Position numbers and translations under genes: made by a program. A stretch of 12,468 nucleotides of DNA. Origin: CAYWWY01 sp964580185 (lineage in GTDB: Bacteria; Thermotogota; Thermotogae; MWEM01). Of the stretch, positions 1 to 7,481 are shown one piece after another. Every line of letters starts with the position of its first letter. Positions within the stretch are counted from its first letter, which is position 1. Below the pieces are notes generated by a model that saw nothing but the letters and a program-made list of their open reading frames with translations, was not told the origin of the DNA and did not search any database. The stretch spans positions 1-12,468 of the forward strand of contig CAZOJQ010000053.1 in assembly GCA_964580185.1 (NCBI GenBank), read 5' to 3'.

Positions 1-252
1 GATTCTTTTGAAGAAGACCTCACCATAGAAGGATGGGGCGACCATCCAATGCGCGCGGTTTTTATCCGCGCACCGATTATTGAACGATATGGCCCCCAAG
101 TTCAAATCCTTGCGAAATCAAAAAAAGGGGCTGTAATGGCTGTTCAAGATCAGATGCTTGTTACTTCCTTTCATCCGGAATTGACAGGAGATTATCGGAT
201 TCATCACTTTTTTCTTGGGATGGTGAAGGATTGGCTAAGTATGCAAAGATAA
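1..252 (+). CDS. pdxT: Pyridoxal 5'-phosphate synthase glutaminase subunit PdxT, C-terminal part
   Basis: This is the 3' end of a gene that begins before the window; the frame is open from base 1. PdxT is the class I glutaminase that releases ammonia from glutamine and passes it to the synthase PdxS for vitamin B6 (PLP) formation. Visible signs are the FIRAP segment, typical of the family, and the motif TSFHPEL near the C-terminus. Its His (nt 172-174) and Glu (nt 178-180) are the second and third members of the Cys-His-Glu triad. The nucleophile Cys lies upstream, outside the window. The C-terminus (HHFFLGMV) looks complete. The last 22 bp overlap the proposed TTG start of the next gene. The family call is firm. 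That pdxS lies upstream is expected from usual gene order but not seen here. Confidence 0.93.
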   Translation, partial: DSFEEDLTIEGWGDHPMRAVFIRAPIIERYGPQVQILAKSKKGAVMAVQDQMLVTSFHPELTGDYRIHHFFLGMVKDWLSMQR

Positions 253-1769
253 ACAGCGCTGTATTGCTTGGATTGAACCTTTACCCCGTTGTTGTAGAGT
301 CCTTTGTAGATTCTCGGGCGATTCAGCATGATATTGACATAGTGGGTTTGGGCGACACCGTTGTCAAGGAGAGCAAAAAGAGAATCAAGAGCGCCATTTA
401 CGCAAACAAACTAAGCATCCCTACCGGAAAGGTCATCATTAACCTTGCTCCCGGCGATCTACGGAAAGAAGGCACCTCTTTGGATTTGCCAATGGCAATT
501 TCTATGCTGGGGTGCGATGAAACGAATGGGTTTTTGCCTATGAATGATCATTTTTTCTTTGGAGAATTGGCCTTGGATGGTACACTTCGGGCAGTGCGAG
601 GAATCGTGCCTTTGCTTCAAGGGTTATCCAAAACCAGCCCTACCCCAAAAGTAATCCTTCCGGTAGAAAGTGAGTACGAAGCCTCTTTGATTAAAGAATG
701 CAATGTTTACTTGGCGGAAAATCTCGCTGAAGTGATTTCATATATGAAAGGCAAATGCATGTTACGATCTCCAAATGGGAGGGTAAAAGGATCTGCTACA
801 GATTTTGATGTCGATTTTTCTGAGATTCTTGGACAGTATTTGGCCAAAAGAGCCGTGGAAATCGCTGCGGCTGGTGGGCACCATCTATACATGAAAGGCC
901 CTCCAGGATCGGGAAAAACGATGTTATCCCAAAGGCTTCCAACTATTCTTCCTCCCCTTTCGTACAGCGCTTTTTTGGAAACATTTTCGATCTACAGCAT
1001 TTCAGGAAAGGTGTATGGAACCGAAAACCAAATGCAACCGCCTTTTCGCGCTCCTCACCATACTGTATCAAAATCAGCCTTGATCGGAGGCGGACCCAAC
1101 GCTCGGCCAGGAGAAGTAAGTTTGGCGCATAATGGAGTGCTGTTTTTGGATGAAGTTCCTGAGTTTCCCAAAGATGCCTTAGAGTGCTTGCGCCAGCCTT
1201 TGGAAGAAGGATTGGTTCATATTTCCCGTGTTCGAGCGACTCTTTCGTACCCGGCCCGTTTTACTCTCGTTGCTGCGCAGAACCCTTGCATGTGCGGGAA
1301 CTATGGAGACCCGAAAAGAACGTGCAATTGCAGTCCCAGAGATATTGTTCGATATAATCAAAAGATTTCTGGGCCTTTGCGTGATCGAATGGATATCATG
1401 ATTGAGGTCCCGCGATTGCCTTATGAAGAGATCCGCTCGCAAAACCAACAAGAGAGTTCTGAATCCATACGAGACCGAGTGATGAAGGCAAGAGAAATCC
1501 AAATAAACCGCCAGAGTAAAGAAGGGTATTCACATCCCTTAAATGCTTCTTTGTCAGGTAAAACGCTAAAAAGCGTGTGTATCCTGGATCAAAAAGGGGA
1601 AGAGTTGCTTGAGATGGCAATCAACCGATTTCACTTGACCGGCCGTGGCATTAACAAAATCCTGAGGGTTGCGCGAACCATAGCAGACCTCAACGATAAG
1701 AAACAGATCGAACCCCGGCATGTAGCGGAAGCGATTCAATTCCGAGAGAAAAGATGGGAGGACAGATAA
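231..1769 (+). CDS. comM: YifB/ComM family Mg-chelatase-like AAA+ ATPase
   Basis: This is a full-length 512-aa member of the ComM/YifB family, AAA+ helicase-like proteins linked in some bacteria to branch migration during natural transformation. The N-terminal domain (about 1-180) carries the family pattern DIVGLGDTVVKES and the INLAPGDLRKEG block of a Lon-protease-like fold. The AAA+ core has Walker A GPPGSGKT at 223-230 and Walker B VLFLDE at 303-308. The segment FRAPHHTVS precedes Walker B. Paired cysteines C353/C355 and C365/C367 form the putative zinc site of the family. The C-terminal Mg-chelatase helical domain ends near residue 505. The start is a TTG that overlaps pdxT by 22 bp; no in-frame ATG gives a complete N-terminus. 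GGGA at 217-220 is a weak ribosome site, so translation may depend on coupling to pdxT. The family is certain; a role in competence is inference. Confidence 0.93.
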   Translation: MAKYAKINSAVLLGLNLYPVVVESFVDSRAIQHDIDIVGLGDTVVKESKKRIKSAIYANKLSIPTGKVIINLAPGDLRKEGTSLDLPMAISMLGCDETNGFLPMNDHFFFGELALDGTLRAVRGIVPLLQGLSKTSPTPKVILPVESEYEASLIKECNVYLAENLAEVISYMKGKCMLRSPNGRVKGSATDFDVDFSEILGQYLAKRAVEIAAAGGHHLYMKGPPGSGKTMLSQRLPTILPPLSYSAFLETFSIYSISGKVYGTENQMQPPFRAPHHTVSKSALIGGGPNARPGEVSLAHNGVLFLDEVPEFPKDALECLRQPLEEGLVHISRVRATLSYPARFTLVAAQNPCMCGNYGDPKRTCNCSPRDIVRYNQKISGPLRDRMDIMIEVPRLPYEEIRSQNQQESSESIRDRVMKAREIQINRQSKEGYSHPLNASLSGKTLKSVCILDQKGEELLEMAINRFHLTGRGINKILRVARTIADLNDKKQIEPRHVAEAIQFREKRWEDR

Positions 1770-2225
1770 ATGGATGTTAAGATCATTAATGCGGTTCTGA
1801 AAAATTTGACGAAAGTTTTTGCCGATGCGGCCAATGTGGAGGTTCAATTGCAGAAACCCTCGATTACCCGACAGTTGGCCCAAGGATACGACATTCTCAC
1901 AATTATCGGTTTTAATGGGAGTTTTGAAGGAAACTTAATTTATGCTTTGCATCAACCTTTAACTTTATTAATTGTGAGTCAAATGACAAACATGGACTAT
2001 GATCAGGTAGACGATCTTGCTCTTAGCGCAATTGGGGAACTGGCCAATATGGTTTCCGGTCATATCGCTGTTAACCTAGAAACGATTGGTAAGCCCATCA
2101 GTATTACCCCTCCATCTGTAGTAGTAGGAAAGGAAATCAAAGTAAATGTGGATGGATTAATCCTCAAAGTACCCGCAACCATTCATGAACTCGCCTTTGA
2201 AGTCAATATGGTCATTCGAGAATGA
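1770..2225 (+). CDS. cheX: CheX-like chemotaxis protein (CheY-P phosphatase family)
   Basis: This is a 151-aa soluble protein of the CheC/CheX/FliY phosphatase group. The key segment GELANMVSG contains the ExxN phosphatase signature (E90, N93), which in CheX positions water to hydrolyse the aspartyl phosphate of CheY. One such motif and the short length fit CheX better than CheC, which has two. The GSFEGNLIYAL strand and a PPSVVVGKE segment are also typical. GGGAGG at 1756-1761 lies 8 bp before the ATG, which directly abuts the comM stop. The 3' end overlaps the next gene as ATGA, so it is probably translated together with atpZ. No other chemotaxis gene is in the window, so a role in motility is unproven. 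A stand-alone signalling phosphatase is an alternative. Confidence 0.82.
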   Translation: MDVKIINAVLKNLTKVFADAANVEVQLQKPSITRQLAQGYDILTIIGFNGSFEGNLIYALHQPLTLLIVSQMTNMDYDQVDDLALSAIGELANMVSGHIAVNLETIGKPISITPPSVVVGKEIKVNVDGLILKVPATIHELAFEVNMVIRE

Positions 2226-2506
2226 AAAAAAAACCAGATCCGAATTCCGGTTCTTGGACAGAGGATCTCAAGAAGCTTAATATCGTTTCCTATTTTGGGT
2301 TTACGGTAATTGGTAATGTTCTTGTTGCCGGAGTGATCGGCTATTTTCTGGATCAATGGACATTTCAAAACCGCGTGATTTGGGTCATATTCCTTTTTTT
2401 AGGCGTTTTTTCTGGGTTGGTTCACGGAATCAAAGGGCTTCTTTTGGAAGAAAAGCGGATAAAAAACAAAGAGGAATCTGGAACGCAGAATAAGGGGCAA
2501 TCTTGA
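2222..2506 (+). CDS. atpZ: AtpZ / AtpI-related two-helix membrane protein of the ATP synthase cluster
   Basis: This small 94-aa membrane protein has two hydrophobic helices, at about 23-45 (SYFGFTVIGNVLVAG...) and 50-71, joined by the short polar turn YFLDQWTFQ. The N- and C-terminal ends are charged. This is the layout of the AtpZ (ATPase_gene1) family, found at the 5' end of many F0F1 operons and linked to Mg2+/Ca2+ transport or assembly of the c-ring. The start ATG overlaps the cheX stop (ATGA). The stop overlaps the TTG start of the next gene. The C-terminal tail is Lys/Glu-rich. The call rests on topology and position rather than on catalytic residues. Confidence 0.78.
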   Translation: MKKKPDPNSGSWTEDLKKLNIVSYFGFTVIGNVLVAGVIGYFLDQWTFQNRVIWVIFLFLGVFSGLVHGIKGLLLEEKRIKNKEESGTQNKGQS

Positions 2507-2847
2507 ACTACGGTTCTTTCATAAAACCCGCAGTTTGTGGTATGATATGCATAGTTATTGCCTTAGGCTTAATCGGCGTATTGATGGAACGGTGGTCATG
2601 GGTTTGGGGTTCGTGTTTGGGGGGCTTAGCAGGTTTTTTTTCGATCTGGAGTTATTATGAGCAAGGAAAAGCATTGTTCGAGCATCCCGACATAAACAAA
2701 GCCAAAAACGCTTTTGGTATTCGTTATCTTATGAATGGTAGTTTTATGGCTTTAGCAGCTTTTTTATCACTTGAAACTCTTTTAGTTGCCTTTTTGTGTA
2801 TCTATTCAGTTCGCTGGATCCTCTTTTTTTCAATGCGGAAATGGTGA
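2503..2847 (+). CDS. atpI: ATP synthase subunit I (AtpI)
   Basis: This is a 114-aa integral membrane protein with about four hydrophobic segments (roughly 8-27, 32-50, 74-92 and 92-110), matching the ATP synthase I family. These proteins help assemble or stabilise the rotor c-ring and are not part of the finished enzyme. Translation starts at TTG, which overlaps the atpZ stop as TTGA. AGGGG at 2492-2496 is well placed, 6 bp upstream. The gene sits directly before atpB, as in most Gram-positive F0F1 clusters. Sequence conservation in this family is low, so the call depends on size, topology and location. Confidence 0.8.
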   Translation: MNYGSFIKPAVCGMICIVIALGLIGVLMERWSWVWGSCLGGLAGFFSIWSYYEQGKALFEHPDINKAKNAFGIRYLMNGSFMALAAFLSLETLLVAFLCIYSVRWILFFSMRKW

Positions 2848-2865
2848 TCGGCAAGGAGGAAAGAG

Positions 2866-3714
2866 ATGACCCTAAGCAAGAAAGAAAAGGGCTTCGTAGG
2901 GACAATCTTGGTTCTAATTCTGGTTTTCTGGCTTCTATCTCTTCCCAGATCCCCGGGAATGGATCAACTGGGACAGATCGGGATTGGAACCAAATGGATC
3001 TATACGATACCTGTTATGGAAGGTTTAGGCTTCTGGAGTCGCATAAATCTATTAACCGTCAGTGTCGGCGGCATTATTGTTTTGGGTCTGATTCTCTTCG
3101 CCCGAAGTGTAGGGAAAAAGTTCGCTCTTATCCCAGATCGAAGACAATCGTTTGTGGAACTCCTATTGGAGTTTCTCTATAATACCGTGGATGATACGGT
3201 TTCACGGAAAGAATACGTCAAACCGATCTTTGTCATCTCGACGACCCTCTTTTTGTTCATAGCTGTAGCAAACATCATAAGCGGCATCCCAGGAATTTCC
3301 GTATCGGTAATCGACGGAAAACCGGTATTTAGTTTTTTTACGGATACATGGGCAACTCCAACAGCTGATCTCAACACGAATGCTACATACGCGGTCATGG
3401 TGTTATTGATTAGCTACGTATTCGGGATTAAGGCAAAAGGGTTCAAGAAATGGGCAAAATCATTCTTTGAACCGACGCCTCTCATGTTTCCTATGAATCT
3501 GGTGGGCGAAATTTCGAAGCCAATTTCCCATTCTCTGCGTTTGTTTGGAAACATATATGGAGGAGGGATCCTCGTTTTTATTCTGAGTTATATGGTAAAG
3601 TACATGCTTCTACCAATCGGTCTTTGGGGGTTTTTTGGGATGTTCATCGGTCTCATACAAGCCCTAGTTTTTTCTATGTTGGCTATTGCTTATATCAGTT
3701 CGCAGATTGAATAG
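2866..3714 (+). CDS. atpB: F0F1 ATP synthase subunit a
   Basis: Subunit a (282 aa) forms the two ion half-channels of F0 next to the c-ring. The hallmark is the segment ISKPISHSLRLFGN, which holds the invariant stator arginine at R225, the residue that faces the c-subunit carboxylate during rotation. A second family motif, TPTADLN, lies near residue 165. Several hydrophobic helices run from residue 9 to the C-terminus, which ends in the conserved AYISSQIE. The ATG is preceded by AAGGAGG at 2853-2859, one of the best ribosome sites in the window, fitting the high demand for F0 subunits. The coupling ion is not decided by this subunit alone; see atpE. Confidence 0.97.
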   Translation: MTLSKKEKGFVGTILVLILVFWLLSLPRSPGMDQLGQIGIGTKWIYTIPVMEGLGFWSRINLLTVSVGGIIVLGLILFARSVGKKFALIPDRRQSFVELLLEFLYNTVDDTVSRKEYVKPIFVISTTLFLFIAVANIISGIPGISVSVIDGKPVFSFFTDTWATPTADLNTNATYAVMVLLISYVFGIKAKGFKKWAKSFFEPTPLMFPMNLVGEISKPISHSLRLFGNIYGGGILVFILSYMVKYMLLPIGLWGFFGMFIGLIQALVFSMLAIAYISSQIE

Positions 3715-3758
3715 CTTTTTTTATACCATTTTATGAGAAAGAGGAGGCGGATCTTATT

Positions 3759-4001
3759 ATGGAAATGACAGATGCCATTGTACAGGCAGCAAAGTTTATA
3801 GGCGCGGGTTTATGTATGGGTATTGGAGCCATTGGCCCCGCGATCGGGCAAGGAAATGTTGGTGGACATGCGATGGATGCGATGGCTCGTCAGCCAGAAA
3901 TGGCTGGAACTCTTGTTACAAGGATGCTTTTATCCATGGCCGTTGCTGAGTCAACTGGTTTGTATTCCCTTCTGATTGCCTTTATCATCTTGTTTGTTTA
4001 G
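3759..4001 (+). CDS. atpE: F0F1 ATP synthase subunit c, with Na+-binding signature
   Basis: The 80-aa rotor subunit is a hairpin of two membrane helices joined by the polar loop ARQPE (43-47), which contacts gamma and epsilon. The ion-carrying carboxylate is E64. Around it are Q31 in helix 1 and V62, S65, T66 and Y69 in helix 2 (AVAESTGLYS). These correspond one to one, with an offset of one residue, to Q32, V63, E65, S66, T67 and Y70 of the Na+-binding c-ring of Ilyobacter tartaricus. Proton-coupled c subunits lack this full set. Coupling to Na+ is therefore predicted, not proven; such rings can carry H+ when Na+ is low. GAGGAGG at 3741-3747 lies 11 bp before the ATG. The 44-bp gap from atpB contains a run of T but no evident hairpin. 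Confidence 0.97.
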   Translation: MEMTDAIVQAAKFIGAGLCMGIGAIGPAIGQGNVGGHAMDAMARQPEMAGTLVTRMLLSMAVAESTGLYSLLIAFIILFV

Positions 4002-4033
4002 CGTATCTTAAACCCTGAAAAGGGGGAAGCCGA

Positions 4034-4531
4034 ATGGAAATTCTTGAGTTTAATTTCACTGCAGTTGTGATGCTGCTTCAGTTCATTCTTCTTGCTTTTT
4101 TCCTATATAAGTTCTTGTATGCGCCTTTTTTGCATATGACTGCTCAGCGCCGGAAAAAGGTAACGGAAGAATTGGAGAATGCCGAACGAATTCGGCAACA
4201 AGCGCACGAAACTGAGATCCAAATCCAACAGAAGTTGAGAGGAATCTCCGAACAAGCAGACCAGATGATGGAAACAGCACGGAAACGAGCTCGGGATTTC
4301 GAACAAGAAGAGAAAGAAAAGGTCCGATTGCAAGTACAAAGATCCTTAGAATCTGCGCAAAAAGAGATCGAATATATGGCAAAAGAAGCACGAGAGGTAC
4401 TCACCAGGGAAGTTGCTAGCCTATCGGTTTTAATTGCTTCAAAGATCTTGGAACGGAATTTGGATGAAAAAGCCCAGATGGAATACGTGTCAAAAATGCT
4501 TGCCCGGGTGAAAGAACGTGAGGAAAAGTGA
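4034..4531 (+). CDS. atpF: F0F1 ATP synthase subunit b
   Basis: This is the peripheral stalk subunit, 165 aa. One N-terminal membrane helix (about 9-28, VVMLLQFILLAFFLYKFLY) is followed by a long, highly charged helix rich in Glu, Lys, Arg and Gln, which forms the right-handed coiled coil of the b dimer up to near the C-terminus. The pattern AREVLTREVASLSVLIASKILERNLD is the usual C-terminal part that binds delta and F1. The ATG is preceded by AGGGGG at 4020-4025. The 3' end overlaps atpH as GTGA. A single b gene is present (no b'), as in Bacillota. Confidence 0.95.
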   Translation: MEILEFNFTAVVMLLQFILLAFFLYKFLYAPFLHMTAQRRKKVTEELENAERIRQQAHETEIQIQQKLRGISEQADQMMETARKRARDFEQEEKEKVRLQVQRSLESAQKEIEYMAKEAREVLTREVASLSVLIASKILERNLDEKAQMEYVSKMLARVKEREEK

Positions 4532-5082
4532 AATCCCCTTCATCGGTGGTTGTAAGAACATACGCAAAAGTATTGCTGGATGAAACCCCTTTGGATTCCT
4601 ATTCCCATTATCTTGGAATCCTAAAAGGAATATCCGAAGCTTTTCAAAACCCTGATTTTTCTGAAACGATGGGAAACCCTGTGATCCCCACGCAGGAAAA
4701 AGAAGAGGTTTTGCTTGCGATCGTCGACGAGTACAAGATCTCTTCTGATACCCCTTTTCGAAATTGGATCCATTCTGTCGCCCAAAAAAAAAGGATTCCA
4801 GTCTTGCCACGGATATGGATCGTGTATGAAAACCTTATGTATGATCGAAAAATGAAGATTAAAGCCCTTTTGGTTAGTGCTTTTCCTTTTCCGGATGACG
4901 GTAAGCCGTATTTGCGGAAAGAAATGGAACGAATTTGGAACAAACCGGTAGATATCGAGTATCGTGTGGATCCTTCAATTATCGGAGGGTTCAAGCTGTT
5001 TACCGAAGATCAGGTACTCGATATTTCCATGATTGGACAATTGAACGAAATTCGAGATCGATTGATTTCTGAAAAGAGGTGA
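4528..5082 (+). CDS. atpH: F0F1 ATP synthase subunit delta
   Basis: Delta (184 aa) links the top of F1 to the b dimer. The N-terminal helical domain begins with VRTYAKVLLDE, the family's usual opening. The C-terminal domain contains the signature IIGGF at 151-155, followed by DISMIGQLNEIRDRL. It starts at GTG, overlapping the atpF stop by 4 bp, with a modest GAGG at 4520-4523 upstream. The middle part is less conserved than in well-studied species, but length and both end motifs agree with a complete, working subunit. Confidence 0.93.
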   Translation: MKSPSSVVVRTYAKVLLDETPLDSYSHYLGILKGISEAFQNPDFSETMGNPVIPTQEKEEVLLAIVDEYKISSDTPFRNWIHSVAQKKRIPVLPRIWIVYENLMYDRKMKIKALLVSAFPFPDDGKPYLRKEMERIWNKPVDIEYRVDPSIIGGFKLFTEDQVLDISMIGQLNEIRDRLISEKR

Positions 5083-5085
5083 AGG

Positions 5086-6594
5086 ATGAAAATCGCACCC
5101 GACGAAATTTCAAGAATCCTGAAAGAGAAAATCCAGGGTTATGAATCCACCGTCAGTCTGGAAGATACGGGACGAGTGATTCAAGTTGGGGATGCTATTG
5201 CGTCTGTCTATGGCCTTCGGAATGTGATGGCCAACGAGCTGGTTGAATTTCCCAATGGAGTTCAAGGAATTGCTCTAAATCTAGAAGAAGACAGCATAGG
5301 CGTCGTGGTACTGGGTGAATACCGTACAATCAAAGAAGGGGATGTTGTTAAACGAACGGGAAAGATCATTTCCGTTCCCGTCGGAGAAACCCTTATCGGA
5401 AGAGTTGTCGATCCTCTGGGAAACCCATTGGATGGCAAAGGACCCATTCGATCCGACGAAAAGAGGGAAATCGAACATAAAGCCCCCGGCGTTATTTTCA
5501 GAAAATCCGTTGACACACCCCTGCAAACAGGCATCAAATCGATCGATTCCATGATTCCGATAGGACGCGGTCAAAGAGAACTCATTATCGGGGACCGGCA
5601 GACTGGAAAAACCGCTATTGTTCTGGATACCATTATTAACCAAAAGGGAAAAGGAGTTTATTGCATTTATGTTGCTATTGGACAGAAAGCTGCTGCGGTC
5701 GCGAGGATTGTTGACCAGTTGGAAGCTTTTGGGGCCATGGATTACACAACAGTTGTGTTCGCAAGCGCAAGCGATCCGGCATCAATGTCATATATCGCTC
5801 CATATGCGGGTTGCGCCATGGGAGAGTTTTTCCTTTTTTCGGGAAAAGACGCTCTTGTTGTATATGATGACCTGACCAAACATGCTACCGCATACCGTGA
5901 ATTGTCCCTTTTGCTTCGGAGGCCTCCTGGGCGAGAAGCATATCCCGGAGATGTCTTTTACCTTCATTCCCGTCTTCTGGAAAGGGCTGCGCGGTTGAAT
6001 GAAGAGGAAGGCGGTGGCTCATTGACCGCGCTACCGATCATTGAAACGCAAGCCAATGACCTTTCCGCATACATTCCAACCAACGTAATTTCCATTACTG
6101 ATGGGCAAATCTACTTAAGCAGTTCTCTTTTTTATTCTGGATTCCGTCCCGCGATCAACATCGGACTCTCGGTTTCTCGAGTAGGAGGAGCTGCGCAGCT
6201 AAAAGCCATGAAACGAATCGCAGGGACTCTCCGGCTTGAACTGGCTCAATATAGAGAGCTGGAAGCCTTCTCTCAGTTTGCCAGCGAACTCGATGAATCG
6301 ACAAGAGCTCAGCTGATTCGGGGAGAAAAACTTTTGGAGCTACTCAAGCAACCACAGTTTCAACCCATTCCTGTAGAAGAACAGATCATAGCGATTTTTT
6401 CCGGTGTTCGAGGGTATTTAGATGATATCCCCACAACATCTATACCCAAATTTGCAGATGAGCTGGTTAAGTCCATCAAAGAAAAGCACCCGTCAATTTT
6501 AAGTACACTTTTGGAAAAAAAAGACCTTACCGCAGAATTGGAGCAAGATTTAAAACAAGCAATCGAAGAATGCAAAAAGACATTCTTACCCTAA
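5086..6594 (+). CDS. atpA: F0F1 ATP synthase subunit alpha
   Basis: This is the 502-aa non-catalytic nucleotide-binding subunit of F1. It has an N-terminal beta-barrel, Walker A GDRQTGKT at 169-176 and the LVVYDDLTKHA Walker B region. The ATP-synthase alpha/beta signature around AINIGLSVSRVGG contains the arginine finger R365, which reaches into the catalytic site of beta. Length and motif positions match the family (Walker A at 169-176 as in E. coli). Three base pairs separate it from atpH, and AGAGGTGA lies just before the ATG. Alpha needs beta (AtpD) for catalysis, yet no beta gene follows in this cluster. The protein shows no decay, so a functional partner is presumably encoded elsewhere. 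Confidence 0.98.
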   Translation: MKIAPDEISRILKEKIQGYESTVSLEDTGRVIQVGDAIASVYGLRNVMANELVEFPNGVQGIALNLEEDSIGVVVLGEYRTIKEGDVVKRTGKIISVPVGETLIGRVVDPLGNPLDGKGPIRSDEKREIEHKAPGVIFRKSVDTPLQTGIKSIDSMIPIGRGQRELIIGDRQTGKTAIVLDTIINQKGKGVYCIYVAIGQKAAAVARIVDQLEAFGAMDYTTVVFASASDPASMSYIAPYAGCAMGEFFLFSGKDALVVYDDLTKHATAYRELSLLLRRPPGREAYPGDVFYLHSRLLERAARLNEEEGGGSLTALPIIETQANDLSAYIPTNVISITDGQIYLSSSLFYSGFRPAINIGLSVSRVGGAAQLKAMKRIAGTLRLELAQYRELEAFSQFASELDESTRAQLIRGEKLLELLKQPQFQPIPVEEQIIAIFSGVRGYLDDIPTTSIPKFADELVKSIKEKHPSILSTLLEKKDLTAELEQDLKQAIEECKKTFLP

Positions 6595-6608
6595 AGGAGT
6601 GAACCGCA

Positions 6609-7481
6609 TTGGGTAGAGGAAAGCTCCATTCCATCAAGCAACGAATTGAGTCGACAAAATCGACACAGCATATAACGCACGCCATGGAGATGGTAGCTAC
6701 CGCTAAGACCGGGAAAATTGTAAAACTATGGAAGGAATTTGATCATTTTTGGAAATCTTTGGATCACATTATGGAATTGGTCCAGTCACAAGGATTAGAA
6801 GACCCTCACCCGTTTTTTTCCAACGATCATATTCCTTTAGAAAAAACAGCTGTTGTACTGATTACATCGGATATGGGTTTATGCGGATCATACAATCTCG
6901 ATCTTTTACGGGCAGCTGAAGAAAAAGCCGATCAACTGGGCAATCAATTTGCCGGATACCTCGTGATCGGATCCAAAGGATTATCATATGCCCGCTATCA
7001 TCAGTTACCTCAGCTGTTTTCGGAAGAGAAGCTATATGATACCCCTCGGTTTTCAGTTTCCGAACTTGTCAGCAACCAGATTCTAAATGTGTATGAACGA
7101 GAGAAAGCAGATTCGTTTGTCGCTTTGTATAGTCAGTTTGCTTCTTCTTTGATCCAAAGACCCGTTAGTGTTCAACTACTGCCATGGATGAAAACTCAAA
7201 AAGCTACCATCCCACAAACAGAGTATGAGTTTGAGCCTCCTCCAAAAACCCTAATACAGACACTTGTACCACTCTATCTTTCAGCCAGAGTCCATTCCCT
7301 CCTATTGGAAAGCAAGGTTAGCGAGCTGTTTTCTCGGCAGAATGCCATGAGAAACGCGACAGAAAACGCGCGGACGCTAATCGACCGGTTCACACTAGAA
7401 TTTAACAAAGCGCGTCAAGCATCGATTACTCAAGAAATCATTGAAATTGTCAATGGCGCTGAGGCGCTTAAAGAGGGATAA
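6609..7481 (+). CDS. atpG: F0F1 ATP synthase subunit gamma
   Basis: Gamma (290 aa) is the central rotor shaft. The N-terminal helix carries ITHAMEMVATAK (22-33), and the Rossmann-like middle has the conserved GLCGSYN at 90-96. The C-terminal helix (RNATENARTLIDRFTLEFNKARQASITQEI...) is the part that turns inside the alpha-beta ring and matches the family closely. Translation starts at TTG, 9 bp after AAGGAG (6594-6599), which itself overlaps the atpA stop. The gene would normally be followed by atpD. Here its TAA shares one base with the ATG of nth. Confidence 0.96.
   Translation: MGRGKLHSIKQRIESTKSTQHITHAMEMVATAKTGKIVKLWKEFDHFWKSLDHIMELVQSQGLEDPHPFFSNDHIPLEKTAVVLITSDMGLCGSYNLDLLRAAEEKADQLGNQFAGYLVIGSKGLSYARYHQLPQLFSEEKLYDTPRFSVSELVSNQILNVYEREKADSFVALYSQFASSLIQRPVSVQLLPWMKTQKATIPQTEYEFEPPPKTLIQTLVPLYLSARVHSLLLESKVSELFSRQNAMRNATENARTLIDRFTLEFNKARQASITQEIIEIVNGAEALKEG

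Noticed and set aside
2796..3182. Plus-strand open frame of 128 codons across the atpI-atpB junction
   Set aside because: It is a shadow frame of atpI and atpB; both true genes carry family motifs and ribosome sites, and this one has neither.
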